A stretch of 64,000 nt of DNA, taken from positions 53,219,298 through 53,283,297 of the forward strand of contig NC_089755.1 of NCBI RefSeq assembly GCF_040412425.1. Direction: 5' to 3'. The notes under the pieces were generated by a model. It saw only the letters and a program-made list of their open reading frames with translations, was not told the origin of the DNA and searched no databases. Origin of the DNA: Macrobrachium rosenbergii (taxonomy: Eukaryota; Arthropoda; Malacostraca; Decapoda; Palaemonidae). Below, one piece after another: positions 1-13,602 of the stretch (within the stretch, counting starts at the first letter, position 1; every line of letters starts with the position of its first letter). Both the position numbers and the translations under genes were made by a program.

Positions 1-556
1 AATCAGGTCAGCACCAGTAATAGTGAGGGGAAAATCGGGTCAGCACCAATAATAGTTAGGGGAAAATAAGGTCAGCACCAGTAATAGTGAGGGGAAAATC
101 GGGTCAGCGCCAGTAAAAGTGAGGGGAAAATCAGGTCAGTGTCAGTAATATTGAGGAAAAATCAGTCCAGCGCCATTAATAGTGAGGGAAAATCAGGCCA
201 TCGCCAGTAATAATGAGGGGAAAATCAGGTCAGCGCCAGTAATAGTGAGGGAAATCGCCAGTAATAATGAGGGGAAAATCAGGTCAGCGCCAGTAATAGT
301 GAGGGAAAATCGCCAGTAATAATGAGGGGAAAATCAGATCAGCGCCAGTAATAGTGAGGGGAAAATCACGCCAGCGCCAGTAATAGTGAGGAGAAAATCA
401 GGGCAGCGCCAGTAATAGTGAGGGAAAATCACGCCAGCGCCAGTAATAGTGAGGAGAAAATCAGGGCAGCGCCAGTAATAGTGAGGGAAAATCACGCCAG
501 CGCCAGTAATAGTGAGGAGAAAATCAGGGCAGCGCCAGTAATTGTGACGGGAAATA
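1..556. repeat. 32-bp minisatellite, truncated by the window start
   Basis: Tandem units of about 32 bp built on gtcagcgccagtaatagtga followed by ggggaaaatc. About 17 units are visible and the array probably continues upstream of base 1. Between about 363 and 540 the units pair into a 63-bp dimer that repeats nearly identically about three times, a simple higher-order structure. The translation of the minus strand is a repeated peptide, a by-product of the array and not a gene. Confidence 0.95.
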
Positions 557-904
557 AGGATCATTAATGAAATGGGCGACAGTCTTCACAAGGGCCCGAG
601 GCGACCGATCAATAGCGGGTCGCTATTATAGGCCTGAGAGGGACCGTAGCTGCCAGATCTGATCTGAAGGTCTTGTTGTGTATATTTCCAGAGGCTATGA
701 GGAGTTTCTCACGACTTTGTAAAGTCCCTGGGCATCTTTGTTAACTCAAACAGGACCCTTTAAGGCCTGTTCTTTGTTTCAGTAATGTCACATCCCCGTG
801 ATATTTTTTTTATTCACAAACGTTAAGCTACAAAATGTTTAATATCCAATTCGCTTTACCTCGGAAATAGTACCGAAAAGGAATTATAAGTGATAAGTGG
901 TTGG

Positions 905-984
905 CATCTGGTAGATTCGAACTACTGACAGCACCTACCTTAGACTTCAGTGACGAGTTATCTTACCACTAGGCTGTCAAGGCA
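905..984 (-). repeat. tRNA-like sequence (degenerate tRNA pseudogene or SINE head)
   Basis: Read on the minus strand this stretch has an A-box-like cagcctagtgg (plus positions 966-976), an arm with the loop ctgaagt, and a T-arm-like gtagttcgaatctac (911-925), in the right order and spacing for a tRNA. The acceptor stem does not pair, so it is unlikely to be a working tRNA gene. A tRNA-derived SINE head or decayed pseudogene is the best reading. The stretch around it (557-1020) shows nothing else. Confidence 0.45.
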
Positions 985-1022
985 TGTACAGTACAAAACG
1001 ACATTTGTAGCTTAATGTTTGC

Positions 1023-1024
<2 letters not shown>

Positions 1025-1104
<80 letters not shown>
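1025..1104. repeat. (AT)n microsatellite
   Basis: About 80 bp of uninterrupted alternating AT, followed by a degenerate TA-rich stretch to about 1180. Sequence 1180-1780 is non-repetitive with no recognisable coding signal. Confidence 0.98.
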
Positions 1105-1108
<4 letters not shown>

Positions 1109-1778
1109 CCAATATATGTTCACATATTTGTTCACATATGTATATATATATACATATATATAAATTTGTATATTGTATATTTAATCACACAACCAACCCC
1201 TCTCTTTTATCCTGCCTATGAACCAACATGAGGAATGACTGACACCTCCCTCCCCCTACCCCTACGGAAGGACGCGTATAACACCTGTATGGAACGGCCA
1301 CTATATAAATACATATATATCGACCAGTTCCGGTGAGAACCGGGCCACTTGAAACTGACCCAGATGGCACCATTCCATCGAGGCGTGGAGGCACTCCCGA
1401 TCGGAACGTGAGACGTGGCCCAGTGGAGCCAAGTGAAATTAGCAAAGGACTCTTGGCCGGGAACCGTGGCTATCGTCTTGCTTGGTCGTGAATCATGAGT
1501 CCAGAAATGGAGGAGAAAAGGTGCTGATTGAAAAAAGGTACTGATTGAAACGAGCGAAGAGATAAGCAAGTTTTTCGGTTTGCAAATTGTTTTATACATT
1601 TTTTTATTAGTCTCTTCATGAACGTATACTTAGGAAATTAAGGGATACATTAATTAGATGGCCAAATGGCTAATGGGTAGGGATAACAGCTATTACAAGA
1701 GTAAACAGGCAGTTAAGTGGTCGCATCCCGGATACAGTCAAACACAACTAGATGCAAATGCAACCAACGAAGCAACTC

Positions 1779-1781
<3 letters not shown>

Positions 1782-1859
<78 letters not shown>

Positions 1860-2003
1860 TACATATATTATTGATTTTATACATCAAACCCCACAGGGAA
1901 GAAATAAAAATCGGTTCTAATTCCTGACCGGTTTCGGCTTTATTGCTAAGCCATCTTTAGAGGACTGATACGAAGCGGTAGGAGTGCCCTTATCAACCCT
2001 GTG

Positions 2004-2061
<58 letters not shown>
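1782..2061. repeat. Two (AT)n tracts flanking a dispersed-repeat-like segment
   Basis: AT tracts lie at about 1782-1852 and 2006-2061. The segment between them holds cctgaccggtttcggctt and a gatggctt-type motif on the other strand (about 1922-1965). This resembles the 3' tail motif of a common arthropod retroelement repeat, possibly Penelope-like. The family assignment is from memory and weak. Confidence 0.55.
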
Positions 2062-3334
<1,273 letters not shown>

Positions 3335-3604
3335 ACTCTAGATTTTTGTGTATGGAAACTAGGTCTAATGTATGTATTTGTTAATCGGTGATAAGAAAGA
3401 ACATTTATCTATGTATTTCCCTCGATGATGAATGTAACATTGTATAATTATACGTATGGATGGATGGTGACAAGTGGAGAATGATACTACGTATGTATGG
3501 ATTCGGGAAGCATACAGTTTTCTTCGTGAGAGAATTGAATTTATTTGAGCATGCATGTTTATACAGTATAAGCATGCATGTTTTTTTTTATGATGAGAAT
3601 AATT

Positions 3605-3984
3605 AACAAGTAAAAAATGCGCCGAAGTGTCTTCGGCGTAATCGAGTATTCTGTACATCTTATAATCAAGGCCACCGAATATAGATCTATCTTTCGGTGC
3701 TCTCGGTATAATGCCGTATGAGCCGCGGCCCATGAAACTTTAACCACTGGCCGATGGTGGCCTGTCCTTTATCGTTGCCAGCTGCACGATTATGACTAAC
3801 TTTAACCTTAAATAAAATAAAAACGACTGAGGCTACAGGTCTGGAATTTGGTATGTTTGATGACTGGAGGGTGGATGATCAACATACCAATTTGCAGGCC
3901 TCTAGCCTCAGTAGTTTTTAAGATCTGAGGGCGAATGGACGGACAAAGCCGGCGCAATAGTTTTCTTTTACAGAAAACTAAAAA
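3605..3984 (-). mobile_element. Repeat family A, copy 1 (hairpin-chain element)
   Basis: About 380 bp in inverse orientation. In element order it runs from a palindromic 5' end (ttagttttctg...gaaaacta), through a gtccgtccgc motif, a long internal inverted repeat whose arms begin with actgaggcta and end with tagcctcagt, and a ccaccgaaag/ctttcggtgg dyad, to a terminal cgccgaag...cttcggcg hairpin and acttg. The copy is diverged but close to full length. No coding capacity, so it would be non-autonomous. Confidence 0.85.
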
Positions 3985-4199
3985 CCAGTATTTGTAATTT
4001 TTTTATCGTAGTAAATGGTATTATTGTGTTATAAGCAAGTATGCATCTTTGCCTTAATGTGTACAGTTATGTAAAATAATTCTTTGTGGCAAAAATAATA
4101 CATAAATATATGTATTTTTCGTAACAAAGTTGGCGTATTCGTGTATAATTTCATTTGTAATTGATACATGTAAGGAATTCTGTCCAGTCAGGGACAATA

Positions 4200-4497
4200 A
4201 TCAAAACATGTTTGTTGTTTTAATCAAGACACGTTTGTTGTTTCAATCGAGACGTGTTTGTTGTTCGCCCCAGAGAGGCGAACTACGTTTGGCCAAACGC
4301 GATCATCTTTGGTATGGAATGAACGAACGGCAAAATATTCTCGCTAGTTATTCAGAGCATGCGCAGTACAAGGTTTACGTCAGTTTCTCCCGTTTGTCCT
4401 CGTTTCCTGTAACGTTATTCTCGATGAACAGACTGACTGCTCTGTTTGTCATAACGTCTGTTTTTCTTATTTGAAGGAGTCTCAGATGCCGAGCGTA

Positions 4498-4533
<36 letters not shown>
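4200..4533. repeat. Short 28-bp triplication and (TC)n tract
   Basis: Three degenerate copies of a cgtttgttgtttcaatc-type unit lie at about 4200-4270. A TC tract of about 32 bp lies at 4502-4533. The sequence between them is unremarkable. Confidence 0.7.
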
Positions 4534-4534
<1 letters not shown>

Positions 4535-5173
4535 CGTCCGGCGTCCGGCTAGAATTGGGCTGTTTTGTCCGGTGTCAGTCTTGCTTGCTGTAAAGAACAA
4601 GCAATACCGTCTAAATTATATTATACAATAATATATTATACAGTGTTATACCTGCAGTAAACTTGTTAAGAATCTTCAGTTAGACAAGGGTATAGAGTTC
4701 GTGATTTGGTTAAATAATGATAATAATAATGACTAGTATTATCGTTATCATTATTATTTTTGTAGTCCTGCTTCTGCTATTCTTAACTCCTATAACCTTC
4801 CTTCTCTAAAGAGGCAGCTTGTGTATGGCATTGTGGTGTTTAAACCCTGACCACCTCCTGTTTCATTTTTTTCTCTTCCGGCCTGGGCTAGAAAAGGGCA
4901 CTAGGATCCTTGTTCTATTGGTCCTTATTTTTAGAAAAAAAAAAAGAATTTTTTTATAATTTGTAGCTTCATGGAGAATGAGATGAGATAAGTGGTCAAA
5001 ATGTTAATTTCTGCCTTAAGCATCTCTGTCTAGCCAGGGATAGAACAAAGCCAGTGGCGCCCTTGAATGAATATTTTTGTTTATTGAAAGAGTAAATGAA
5101 TGGGAAGAGAGGAAGTGATGTACATTCGAATGGAAGAAAGTGGAGCAGACTATTAGGTCTTTATACATTGAGG
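4534..5173. other. No gene recognised
   Basis: AT-rich unique sequence with short homopolymer runs. No exon, RNA gene or mobile-element end is visible. Confidence 0.5.
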
Positions 5174-5810
5174 GCTGAGAACTTTCTTACTGTAAGACTG
5201 AGAAGTTTCTCACTGTAAGACCAAGAACTTTCTTACTATAAGACTAAGAACTTTCTTACTGTAAGACTGAGAAGTTTCTCACTGTAAGACCAAGAACTTT
5301 CTTACTATAAGACTAAGAACTTTCTTACTGTAAGACTAAGAACTTTCTCACTGTAAGACTAAGAACTTTCTCACTGTAAGACTAAGAACTTTCTCACTGT
5401 AAGACTAAGAACTTTCTCATTGTAAGACTGAGAACTTTCTCACTGTAAGACTAAGAACTTTCTTACACTAAGACTGAGAACTTTCTCACTGTAAGACTGA
5501 GAACTTTCTTACTGTAAGACTGAGAACTTTCTCACTGTAAGACTAAGAACTTTCTTACTGTAAGACTAAGAACTTTCTCACTGTAAGACTGAGAACTTTC
5601 TCACTGTAAGAATAAGAACTCTCACTGTAAGTCTAAGAACTTTCTCACTGTAAGACTAAGAACTTTCTTACTGTAAAACTAAGAACTTTCTTACTGTAAG
5701 ACTGAGAACTTTCTCACTGTAAAACTAAGAACTTTCTTACTGTAAGACTGAGAATTCTCACTGTAAGACTAAGAACTTTCTCATTGTAAGACTAAGAACG
5801 TTCTCACTGT
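5174..5810. repeat. 23-bp minisatellite, about 28 units
   Basis: Tandem units of actgtaagactaagaacttt plus ctc, with modest divergence (taagac/gagaac variants and a few deletions). Every unit carries agaactttct, which fits the two-subunit heat-shock-element core nGAAnnTTCn. That match may be incidental to the repeat. Confidence 0.95.
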
Positions 5811-6122
5811 CAGAATCTTTTCAGCTCATTTGATTTAAACTGGCTAAACGAGGACAGAAAAGTTTTTTCGTGTCAGTTCCTTTCTCTAAACAAATAGATA
5901 AATAAATAAATAAATCTTTCAGCAGCCTCTGGAGACAGAAGGACAGAGTCAAATATCAGATTTAATCTGTTCCCTTGTGAACCCCCCGCGGAGGGAGATG
6001 GCTAAGGCACGTGTGTGTGTGCTTTTGGCAACCATACTCAGTAGCGTTGTGTATATTTGATCATTATTCATAGTCAGTTTGTTTGTACGTCCCTCGCATT
6101 GCTCACTTTTTTGCCCGTTGCA

Positions 6123-6124
6123 CT

Positions 6125-6195
<71 letters not shown>

Positions 6196-6222
6196 ATGTA
6201 TATTATATATATATATATATAT

Positions 6223-6270
<48 letters not shown>

Positions 6271-6301
6271 TATTTATGTATGTTTGTAAGTGTCTGTTTA
6301 T

Positions 6302-6368
<67 letters not shown>

Positions 6369-6510
6369 CATACACTGTATCCATGTATTGTTTGTATGCA
6401 TTATTTATACAAATATGCCAGCGTGTATATATCTACTGTACATTTTTACGAGGAGGGTGCCAATACGCTAAAATTAGATTCAGACGATTCTTACATGTGT
6501 GTGTGTGTGA

Positions 6511-6566
<56 letters not shown>
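6123..6566. repeat. AT microsatellite cluster ending in a (GA)n tract
   Basis: AT blocks at about 6125-6190, 6203-6267 and 6303-6355 are separated by short TA-rich spacers and followed by a (GA)n tract at 6513-6566. Open frames of up to 172 codons here are only Ile-Tyr and Glu-Arg repeats. Confidence 0.97.
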
Positions 6567-6567
<1 letters not shown>

Positions 6568-7699
6568 AGCCTTAGCCAGGTAATGACATTGCCTTAAAGG
6601 AGCTGACATCTGTCCCGATGCCAAGTGTCTCAGCTGTCTCAGCGCAACCTTGCGTCAAGAAGCGTTGATCGGGATTATGCAAGGTTGGTGGGTATTAGTG
6701 CCGGAGGGCAGTTGAATGCTGCTTTCGTTTTATGCCGCGCTCGATGTTTGTTTGAACTGTGGTCCGTTGGTTTTATCATTCTCTTTTTGGGGGTGTGTGT
6801 ATGTGTGTGTTTATGTATGTTTGTAAGGTTTTTCTCTCGCATTTAAAATACAAATTTAATATTAACTTGGTTTTCCTAACGTATGATGGTCGGTTTCTTT
6901 TTATCTATTTGTTATTCAGCGATAATTTTGATCTCTTTGTTACTTATTTTTTATTTTATTTTATTTTATTATTATTATTTTTTTTACTAGTTCTTGCGAC
7001 TTTTTGCACATTTTGAAAGACCCTACGGCAGTAACACGCTCGGCCAATGAGCAGACCGTGGGACTAGCAACCCCATCCCAAAATGTGACTGCTCAGAAAC
7101 TCGAGTGGAGGAATTTCCCCGCTCCCTAATTAGCGCATGGACGGACTTAGAGAACTGCATTTCCAGATGCCTGGAAATTATTTAAATGAATGGGATGTCT
7201 CAGTCAGGGGAATGTCAATATCAGGCCCACGAATCCTTGCAAGGTTGCCCGGTGGGGGATGAGCTGTTATCAGCGTTGCCAATATCACAATATTGCCAAT
7301 ATCGTAAGTGCAGCCACCTGTTTCCTGCAAGTCCATCTATCTTTCTCGAGTTACTCTTGCGTCATTGAAGAATCGGGCGCCAAAGGAAGCATATGGTTGA
7401 GCCAGCGGAAATTTTAGCGCCGTGACTGCACAGATTCGCGAGGAATCCGTCTCCCGCTGCCAATGAGGGATTAGTGACCCCGTCATGACGGGTCTCATAT
7501 TTTTGGTTTCGTACGCCGGCGTCACAAAGATCGTCGGCTCGGAGGAAGTTGTACATATATACGAGCGCGCGTGGGCTTGCTTATATATGTAGTGTTAACA
7601 GAAGTGACCTCATAGACAAAACAATTGGGGAGCAGAGAAGTTTATATGGGAATTTTTTTGTCTTGTCTTTATTGTATCATGTTTTTGTTATTGTAACAA

Positions 7700-7700
<1 letters not shown>
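6567..7700. other. Unique sequence, no gene recognised
   Basis: This is one of the longer stretches without tandem repeats, and 7030-7560 is less AT-rich than its surroundings. Several short ORFs exist in both directions, but none has a recognisable motif or flanking splice pattern. Confidence 0.45.
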
Positions 7701-8139
<439 letters not shown>

Positions 8140-8351
8140 TCTTCTCGGCTTCCATTTACACTTACTTTTGCTTTCGTTTGCTTTCAAGTTTCTTCTCACG
8201 CAAAGTGCCCATTCAGAGCACTAGACTTTCATTTAATGACATGTCTCGGCCACTGAGACGTAACACACCCTTGTCTCAGACCCACTTTCACGCCAGATCA
8301 CTTTTGCTTGCCTGCATGCATATTCTAACACGTGCTTCACCACCGTCGTAA

Positions 8352-8430
8352 GTTAAAGTTAAAGACCTCCTGGGTCTCTGTAGGCTCGTAGGGCAGGCGC
8401 TGATCACCTGCTTCTTAAACAGCTGTTAAT
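8352..8430 (+). repeat. Repeat family E, copy 1
   Basis: About 75 bp starting gttaaagttaaagacctcct, containing ctgtaggctc and ggcaggcgctgatc. It is shared with 61361-61437 at high similarity. Two copies 53 kb apart imply a dispersed family. Element ends and type are unknown. Confidence 0.7.
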
Positions 8431-8480
8431 CGCTCTCAGTAACGTGGCTTTTTCTAGGTCAGTGTGTGCCATGTATAGCT

Positions 8481-8807
8481 TTTAGTTTTCTGTAAAAGAA
8501 AACTATTGAGATGGCTATTTGTCTGTCCGTCCGCACTTTCTGCCCGTCCTCAGGTCTTAACTGAGGCTAGAGGGCTGCAAATTGGTATGTTGATCATCGA
8601 CCCTCAAATCATCAAACATACCAAATTGCAGCCCTCTAGCCTCAGTAGTTTTTTTTTTATTTTATATAAGGATAAAGTTATCCGTGATCGTGCGTGCCAA
8701 CAACACAGGCCACCATCGGACCATGGCTGAGAGTTTCATGCAGCATTATACACTGTACAGGAAACTCGATTGCGCCGAAGTTGTCTCTCCGGCGCGTTCT
8801 TTGCTTG
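8481..8807 (+). mobile_element. Repeat family A, copy 2
   Basis: It has the 5' ttagttttctg palindrome, the gtccgtccgc motif, the internal inverted repeat (about 8562-8650) and a decayed 3' hairpin (cgccgaag...ccggcg). It lacks the ccaccgaaag dyad that copies at 3.6 and 29.7 kb carry, so about 60 bp are deleted near the 3' end. Confidence 0.85.
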
Positions 8808-9488
8808 GTTGCTCTATTTTCAGAATTCTTGCATAACCGTTTTGTAGCAGGAACTTGATCGTCACAGCCTCTTCCTAACCTAAACTCACACTGTTCTTCC
8901 CCTGTCGTTATTTATGTCATCTGTTTTATTTTCTCAATCAAAACTCTGTCATATATCTTTCCTTATACAAAATAACGCTGTGTCCCTATAATTCTTATTG
9001 AGGCTTTGTACAGTGGAACAGTTATAAATACATCATATGCGGATATTAGCTCCATTGGCTAGTAAAGTTCTCAGTGCAGTGTTATTCTGTAAAGTGTATG
9101 ATTTCAGAAAGTATACTAAACTCTGTAGACACTAGATTAAAGCTAAACTTGGCACGTAAAAATGGTGTCTTGCTGTAGTAAGCTACGTAATTTAACTTTA
9201 AAAATCATAAGTCAAACAGGACGCAACAAACTGAAAAAGCTATTTTGATGAAAGTTCTCGAGATAAACAAACAAAAATTGAAGACAATTAATCTACTATT
9301 GGTTGATCTAACAAAAATAGACTGCTGTTTTTACATTTACTTTATAGTGTCCGGTTCTGTGGACGTTCATTGTAAGGGGTAGGGGGTAGCTAGAGTTTGG
9401 GGGTGGGGGAAGGGGGAAGGGGTATTAAATGAAGTAGACTAGGACCTTGCTAATCACATGGCCGTTCCTCACGCGGCAAGAAGGGTGA

Positions 9489-9493
<5 letters not shown>
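8808..9493. other. No gene recognised
   Basis: Unique AT-rich sequence. It includes a purine-rich G stretch at about 9374-9425. Confidence 0.5.
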
Positions 9494-9563
<70 letters not shown>

Positions 9564-10080
9564 TTATCTTTGGCACCGATTCGTTTTATTTCTGCTTGTT
9601 TTCCTTCTCCAAACTTCGTCTTTGCACTTCTCTGCTGTTTTCTTTTTTTTTATCTTTATTGCAGTTGGCATGTTTTTCGTCCCCGTTTTCTTTCTAGTTC
9701 TTTCTTGTGACCTGATTTTTTTCTACTGCGTTTTCGTATGCTTTGTTTTCTTGTCTGTCTTTATACTACGTCCTCTTTGTTTCTTTTTCCCCTTTTTCTC
9801 ATTCATTTTCTTAATTTCTTTTGGCTTTTTCCTCCTTTTTTTTTATCTTTCTTCTACATCCTCTCGTCTTCTTTTTTCTTCTTATCCTTTCCCTTTGCTT
9901 CTTTATCTTTTCCTTAGCTTCCTTCTTCCTCTTCTGGTACCCATTTTCCCCGAGATGCAACCGAGTACCGGGACCTTTCCCTGTAAAAAGCGGGACGCCA
10001 TATCTCAAAAACTAACCAAAGAATTTTCTTGAAAATAATCTCATTATGTTTCCCACACCAAAATTACGCTCGGAGCGGTA
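9494..10080. repeat. (TC)n tract followed by pyrimidine-rich DNA
   Basis: A pure TC tract covers 9494-9556. It is followed by about 400 bp of strongly T- and C-biased sequence to about 9945, which yields Phe/Leu/Ser-rich open frames without any gene signature. Confidence 0.8.
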
Positions 10081-10408
10081 ATCTAACCTTACCTAACCCA
10101 GCCTAACTTAACCTGGGGGCATAGACATCTCAGGAATTTGATTCCGGTACTGGGACTTGTACCTGAGAACAGGAGATGCTTCTCTCGACCATGTGTTGGT
10201 GGTGGTGCTAGGAGAATTTCGTTCACTTATATTTAGTGTTCGTTTTATTTCATTTATTTTTAATTATTATTATTTTGCAAGTTATGCGTCTGTCACCGCA
10301 CTGGCAAGTGGAGGACATCTTTATCGTCCCAGTGATAGATTGTGTTTTATATGTGCAGGGCCCAATGTAGGTTCGTGTTCAGTTTGTATACCGTATATAA
10401 TATATAGT

Positions 10409-10431
10409 ATGTATATATATATATATATATA

Positions 10432-10475
<44 letters not shown>
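10409..10475. repeat. (AT)n microsatellite
   Basis: AT tract interrupted once by a tttatttattta spacer, followed by a short (GA)n at 10499-10512. The following stretch to 11255 is unique sequence without recognised genes. Confidence 0.95.
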
Positions 10476-10481
<6 letters not shown>

Positions 10482-11255
10482 GAATCAGATGAGCAGAGTG
10501 AGAGAGAGAGAGCATTTATTAGCTGTTTGAGGGATTATATAACCACAACTAGAATACATACACATATACATATATGTACGTGTGTCTGCATGTATATTCA
10601 CACGTATACACGCACTACATAAGTTTCATTCCGAGTACCAAGGGCGCCCTTTTCTACTAATCACCAGTTTACAGTCATTGCTTGCTCAATATGAACCTGT
10701 TTGCATTAATGCAATAAAGCAAACTGACTTAAAACCAGAACGATAAGAGGTTCTTCCCTGAGTCCGTGTTTCTTATGTAAACAGTGGAAACAGGTTTGTC
10801 GAACGCTTTTAAATATTTCCAAAAGAAATGTAAACAGGATGGATGTTTGGATCTCACTTGAATAATTTAAATAAGGAAGCAATGTCTTCCTAGAAGACCC
10901 AAGTGAGATTGGTTTCATTATTGATCATTATTCATTATTTAATTTTCGTCTGTTTTCTTCTTTGTTAGAATGGGAAAATATAATAAATTAGAATAAGAAC
11001 GAATATTTACAGCTTAAAGGAGATTTTATCTTTTTTAGAAAGAGCGTATTAAAACGAGTAGCACATTTGAAATTTGTAATGTTTGATATATGTCAAAAAC
11101 GTTAGGCACTATATAACACTATTTAGATTCAGTATGGGAAACATTTGATAGAATATCTGTCTTAATTAATAGAAAACTATGTTCCCCGTGGTAAACATTT
11201 TAGATGTTTTATGTTGAGTTGTAAGTATAAAAACTACCTTTATGTTTCTGATAAT

Positions 11256-11611
11256 AAACAATTAAAAAATGCGCCGAAGTATAATCAAGGTCACCAAAAA
11301 TAGGTCTATCTTTCGGTGGTCTCGGTATAATGCAGTATAAGCCGCGGCCCACGAAACTTTAACCACGGCCCGGTGGTGGCCTGTATCGTTGCCAGAAGCA
11401 CGATTATGGCTAACTTTAACCTTAAATAAAATAAAAACCACTGAGGCTAGACGACTGCAATTTGGTATGTTTGATGATTGGAGGGTGGATGATCAACGCA
11501 CCAATTTGCAGCCCTCTAGCCTCAGTAGTTTTGAAGGTCTGAAGGCGGACAGAAAAAGCGCGGACGGACAGACTAAGTCAGCACAATAGTTTTCTTTTCA
11601 GAAAACTAAAA
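11256..11611 (-). mobile_element. Repeat family A, copy 3
   Basis: Inverse orientation. The 3' terminal hairpin is broken: it runs from gcgccgaagt directly into ataatcaagg, losing the second half of the hairpin and the following tcgag segment. The internal inverted repeat (about 11440-11530) and the 5' palindrome are intact. Confidence 0.88.
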
Positions 11612-11717
11612 AGTTAAAATCTGTCATAACGAAATACAAGTCTAAACACTTCCTATATGGTTCTTATGGTGACAAGATTCTAATTTTCCACTGCGAAAAG
11701 TCTCAGCATTATCTGCA

Positions 11718-11719
<2 letters not shown>

Positions 11720-11780
<61 letters not shown>
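11720..11780. repeat. (TC)n microsatellite
   Basis: About 60 bp of uninterrupted CT repeats. Confidence 0.98.
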
Positions 11781-11783
<3 letters not shown>

Positions 11784-11901
11784 ATGGTTACCATATTTCT
11801 TCGGCCATGCGACCAAGATATTTATCTACTTAGTAATGCAGATCGGGTATAAATAACTCACGACGTTCCTTAGAGGAGCTATGAATCCTCAGAAATAGTT
11901 G

Positions 11902-12076
11902 CAAATATTTACGTAACTGGCCTGAAAAGCATCATGGCGCCATTATCGGCACAGCTTCGAAGTAACCAATACCAATATTATAGGCATGGCTCTTCAAAAT
12001 TTAAATATTTACATTACTGACCTGAAAAGCATCGTGACGACATTATCCGCACAGCTTCGAAGTAACCAATGCTATA
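11902..12076. repeat. 100-bp direct duplication
   Basis: Two copies of a segment containing aaatatttac, cctgaaaagcatc and cacagcttcgaagtaacca lie 100 bp apart (the last motif at 11951 and 12051), about 85 percent alike by eye. Confidence 0.85.
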
Positions 12077-12387
12077 AACATAGGAAATATATATATAACG
12101 TGCAGGGCGGTCTTTCACTCTGAGAGGCATTCAAGGTGATTACTCTGGCATCTTTGCTAAGCTCACCTGAGGTCACGTTGCTATTGGTGGATGACTCTCC
12201 GATTTCACTGAATGACTTCTCTGTTCGTCGCGGGAATCATCTTTCGATAGGTGCGTGGGAAATTGGGATTTCTGGATTCCAAAAATAAAACAGAGTCGTG
12301 ACTGGTGCAATAAGAACTGAGAAGGTTGGGTCTAGAGTAAAAAAAAAAAAAAAAAAAAAGAAAAAATAAAAAAAAAATAAAATAAAA

Positions 12388-12772
12388 GATAAAAGCGCCG
12401 AAGTTTCTTCGGCGCAATCGAGTTTTCTGTGCATCGTATAATCAAGGCCATCGAATATAGATCTATCTTTTGGTGGTCTCGGTATAATGCTGTATGAGGC
12501 GCGGCCCATGAAACTTTAACCACGACCCGGTGGTGGCCTGGCCTGTATCGTTGCCAGATGCACGATTACGACTGACTTTAACCTTAAATAAAATAAAAAC
12601 TACAGGGGCTAGAGGGCTGCAGTTTGTTGTTTGACGATTGGAGGGAGGATGATCAACATACCAATTTGCAGCCCTCTAGCCTCAGTAATTTTTAAGATCT
12701 GAGGGCGGACAGAAAAAAGTGCGGACGGACAGACATAGCCAGCACAATAGTTTTCTTTTACAAGAAACTAGA
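12388..12772 (-). mobile_element. Repeat family A, copy 4
   Basis: Inverse orientation, near full length, with an intact 3' hairpin (gcgccgaag...cttcggcgc, 12395-12416). It is preceded by an A-rich run (about 12340-12387). The internal inverted repeat has a small deletion in one arm. Confidence 0.88.
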
Positions 12773-13001
12773 AAAAAGCTCAATAGCATAAAGATATTGA
12801 CAAAATACCTTGAAAACTTTCGTTATCTATAACTCAAATTCTGGAAGACCTCATTTTGTATACCAGATCTTAGAAAAAAAAAAATGGTGCCTTAGATCCT
12901 CGGAGCTTTGCAGTGATGTCTTTGACAAGCAAAGCTCAGCCGAAATTCCGTGTTGATAAAAAAGTTTAGGAAAATCTCGTTTTGATAATCCAAAATAGTT
13001 T

Positions 13002-13134
13002 TAGCTGTTGTGTATATTAAAGATTCAGTAAATTTCCTATTGCGTGTGTTATTGATTCAGTAAATTGGCAATTTTGTGTGTTAATGATTCAGTAAATTAC
13101 GTATTTTTGTTGTTAATGATTCAATAAATGAGTT
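13002..13134 (-). repeat. Inverted segment of a 32-bp minisatellite
   Basis: Three to four units carrying tgttaatgattcagtaaatt. This is the reverse complement of the unit repeated at 13603-13890, so the same minisatellite occurs here in the opposite orientation about 470 bp away. Confidence 0.85.
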
Positions 13135-13349
13135 ATGGAAATTTGTTGTGTAGGTTCAGCCCTGATTTAGCTGGTGAAGGAGGAACGCGCCACTGACTGT
13201 CAATCAACTTGCCTCTCTCAGGAGCCATCATCCCTTATTTTTGGAAAACTCCTGATGCCAGGAAAAAAAAAAAAAACATTATTCATAACACTCCTAGTCG
13301 TCAGTTGGATTTCCTTATGCACCATCACGTTTGATCTAGGGTGATGCAA

Positions 13350-13485
13350 AGGAAATTCTTGAAATTCTGAACCATGGTTTACTTAGGTTATTACAACTCT
13401 CTCTCTCTCTCTCTCGGAAATTCTTGAAGTTCTGAACCGTGGTTTACTTAGGTTATTATAACTCTCTCTCTCTTTCACTCTCTCT

Positions 13486-13535
<50 letters not shown>

Positions 13536-13558
13536 TATATATATATATATATATATAG
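13350..13558. repeat. 66-bp duplication with TC tracts, then (AT)n
   Basis: Two copies of a ggaaattcttga...ggtttacttaggttatta segment (starting at about 13350 and 13416) each end in a short TC tract. An AT array follows at about 13489-13558. Confidence 0.9.
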
Positions 13559-13602
13559 AAACGTCAGCCACCAATACATCTACACAGAAGTTTTATTCAA
13601 AA

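Noticed and set aside
5174..5810. CRISPR-like regularity of the 23-bp repeat
   Set aside because: Units are directly adjacent with no unique spacers, and the window is eukaryotic. The same reasoning excludes the other arrays (1-556, 33558-34130, 26231-27291).
6057..6583. Open frames of up to 172 codons rich in Ile-Tyr and Glu-Arg
   Set aside because: Pure translations of AT and GA microsatellites. The same applies to similar frames at 7.5-8.1, 22.1-22.6, 31.2, 41.2 and 43.8 kb.
10081..10115. cctaacc-type motifs resembling the arthropod TTAGG telomere repeat
   Set aside because: Only four or five irregular near-matches within 35 bp and no tandem register. Not an interstitial telomere array.
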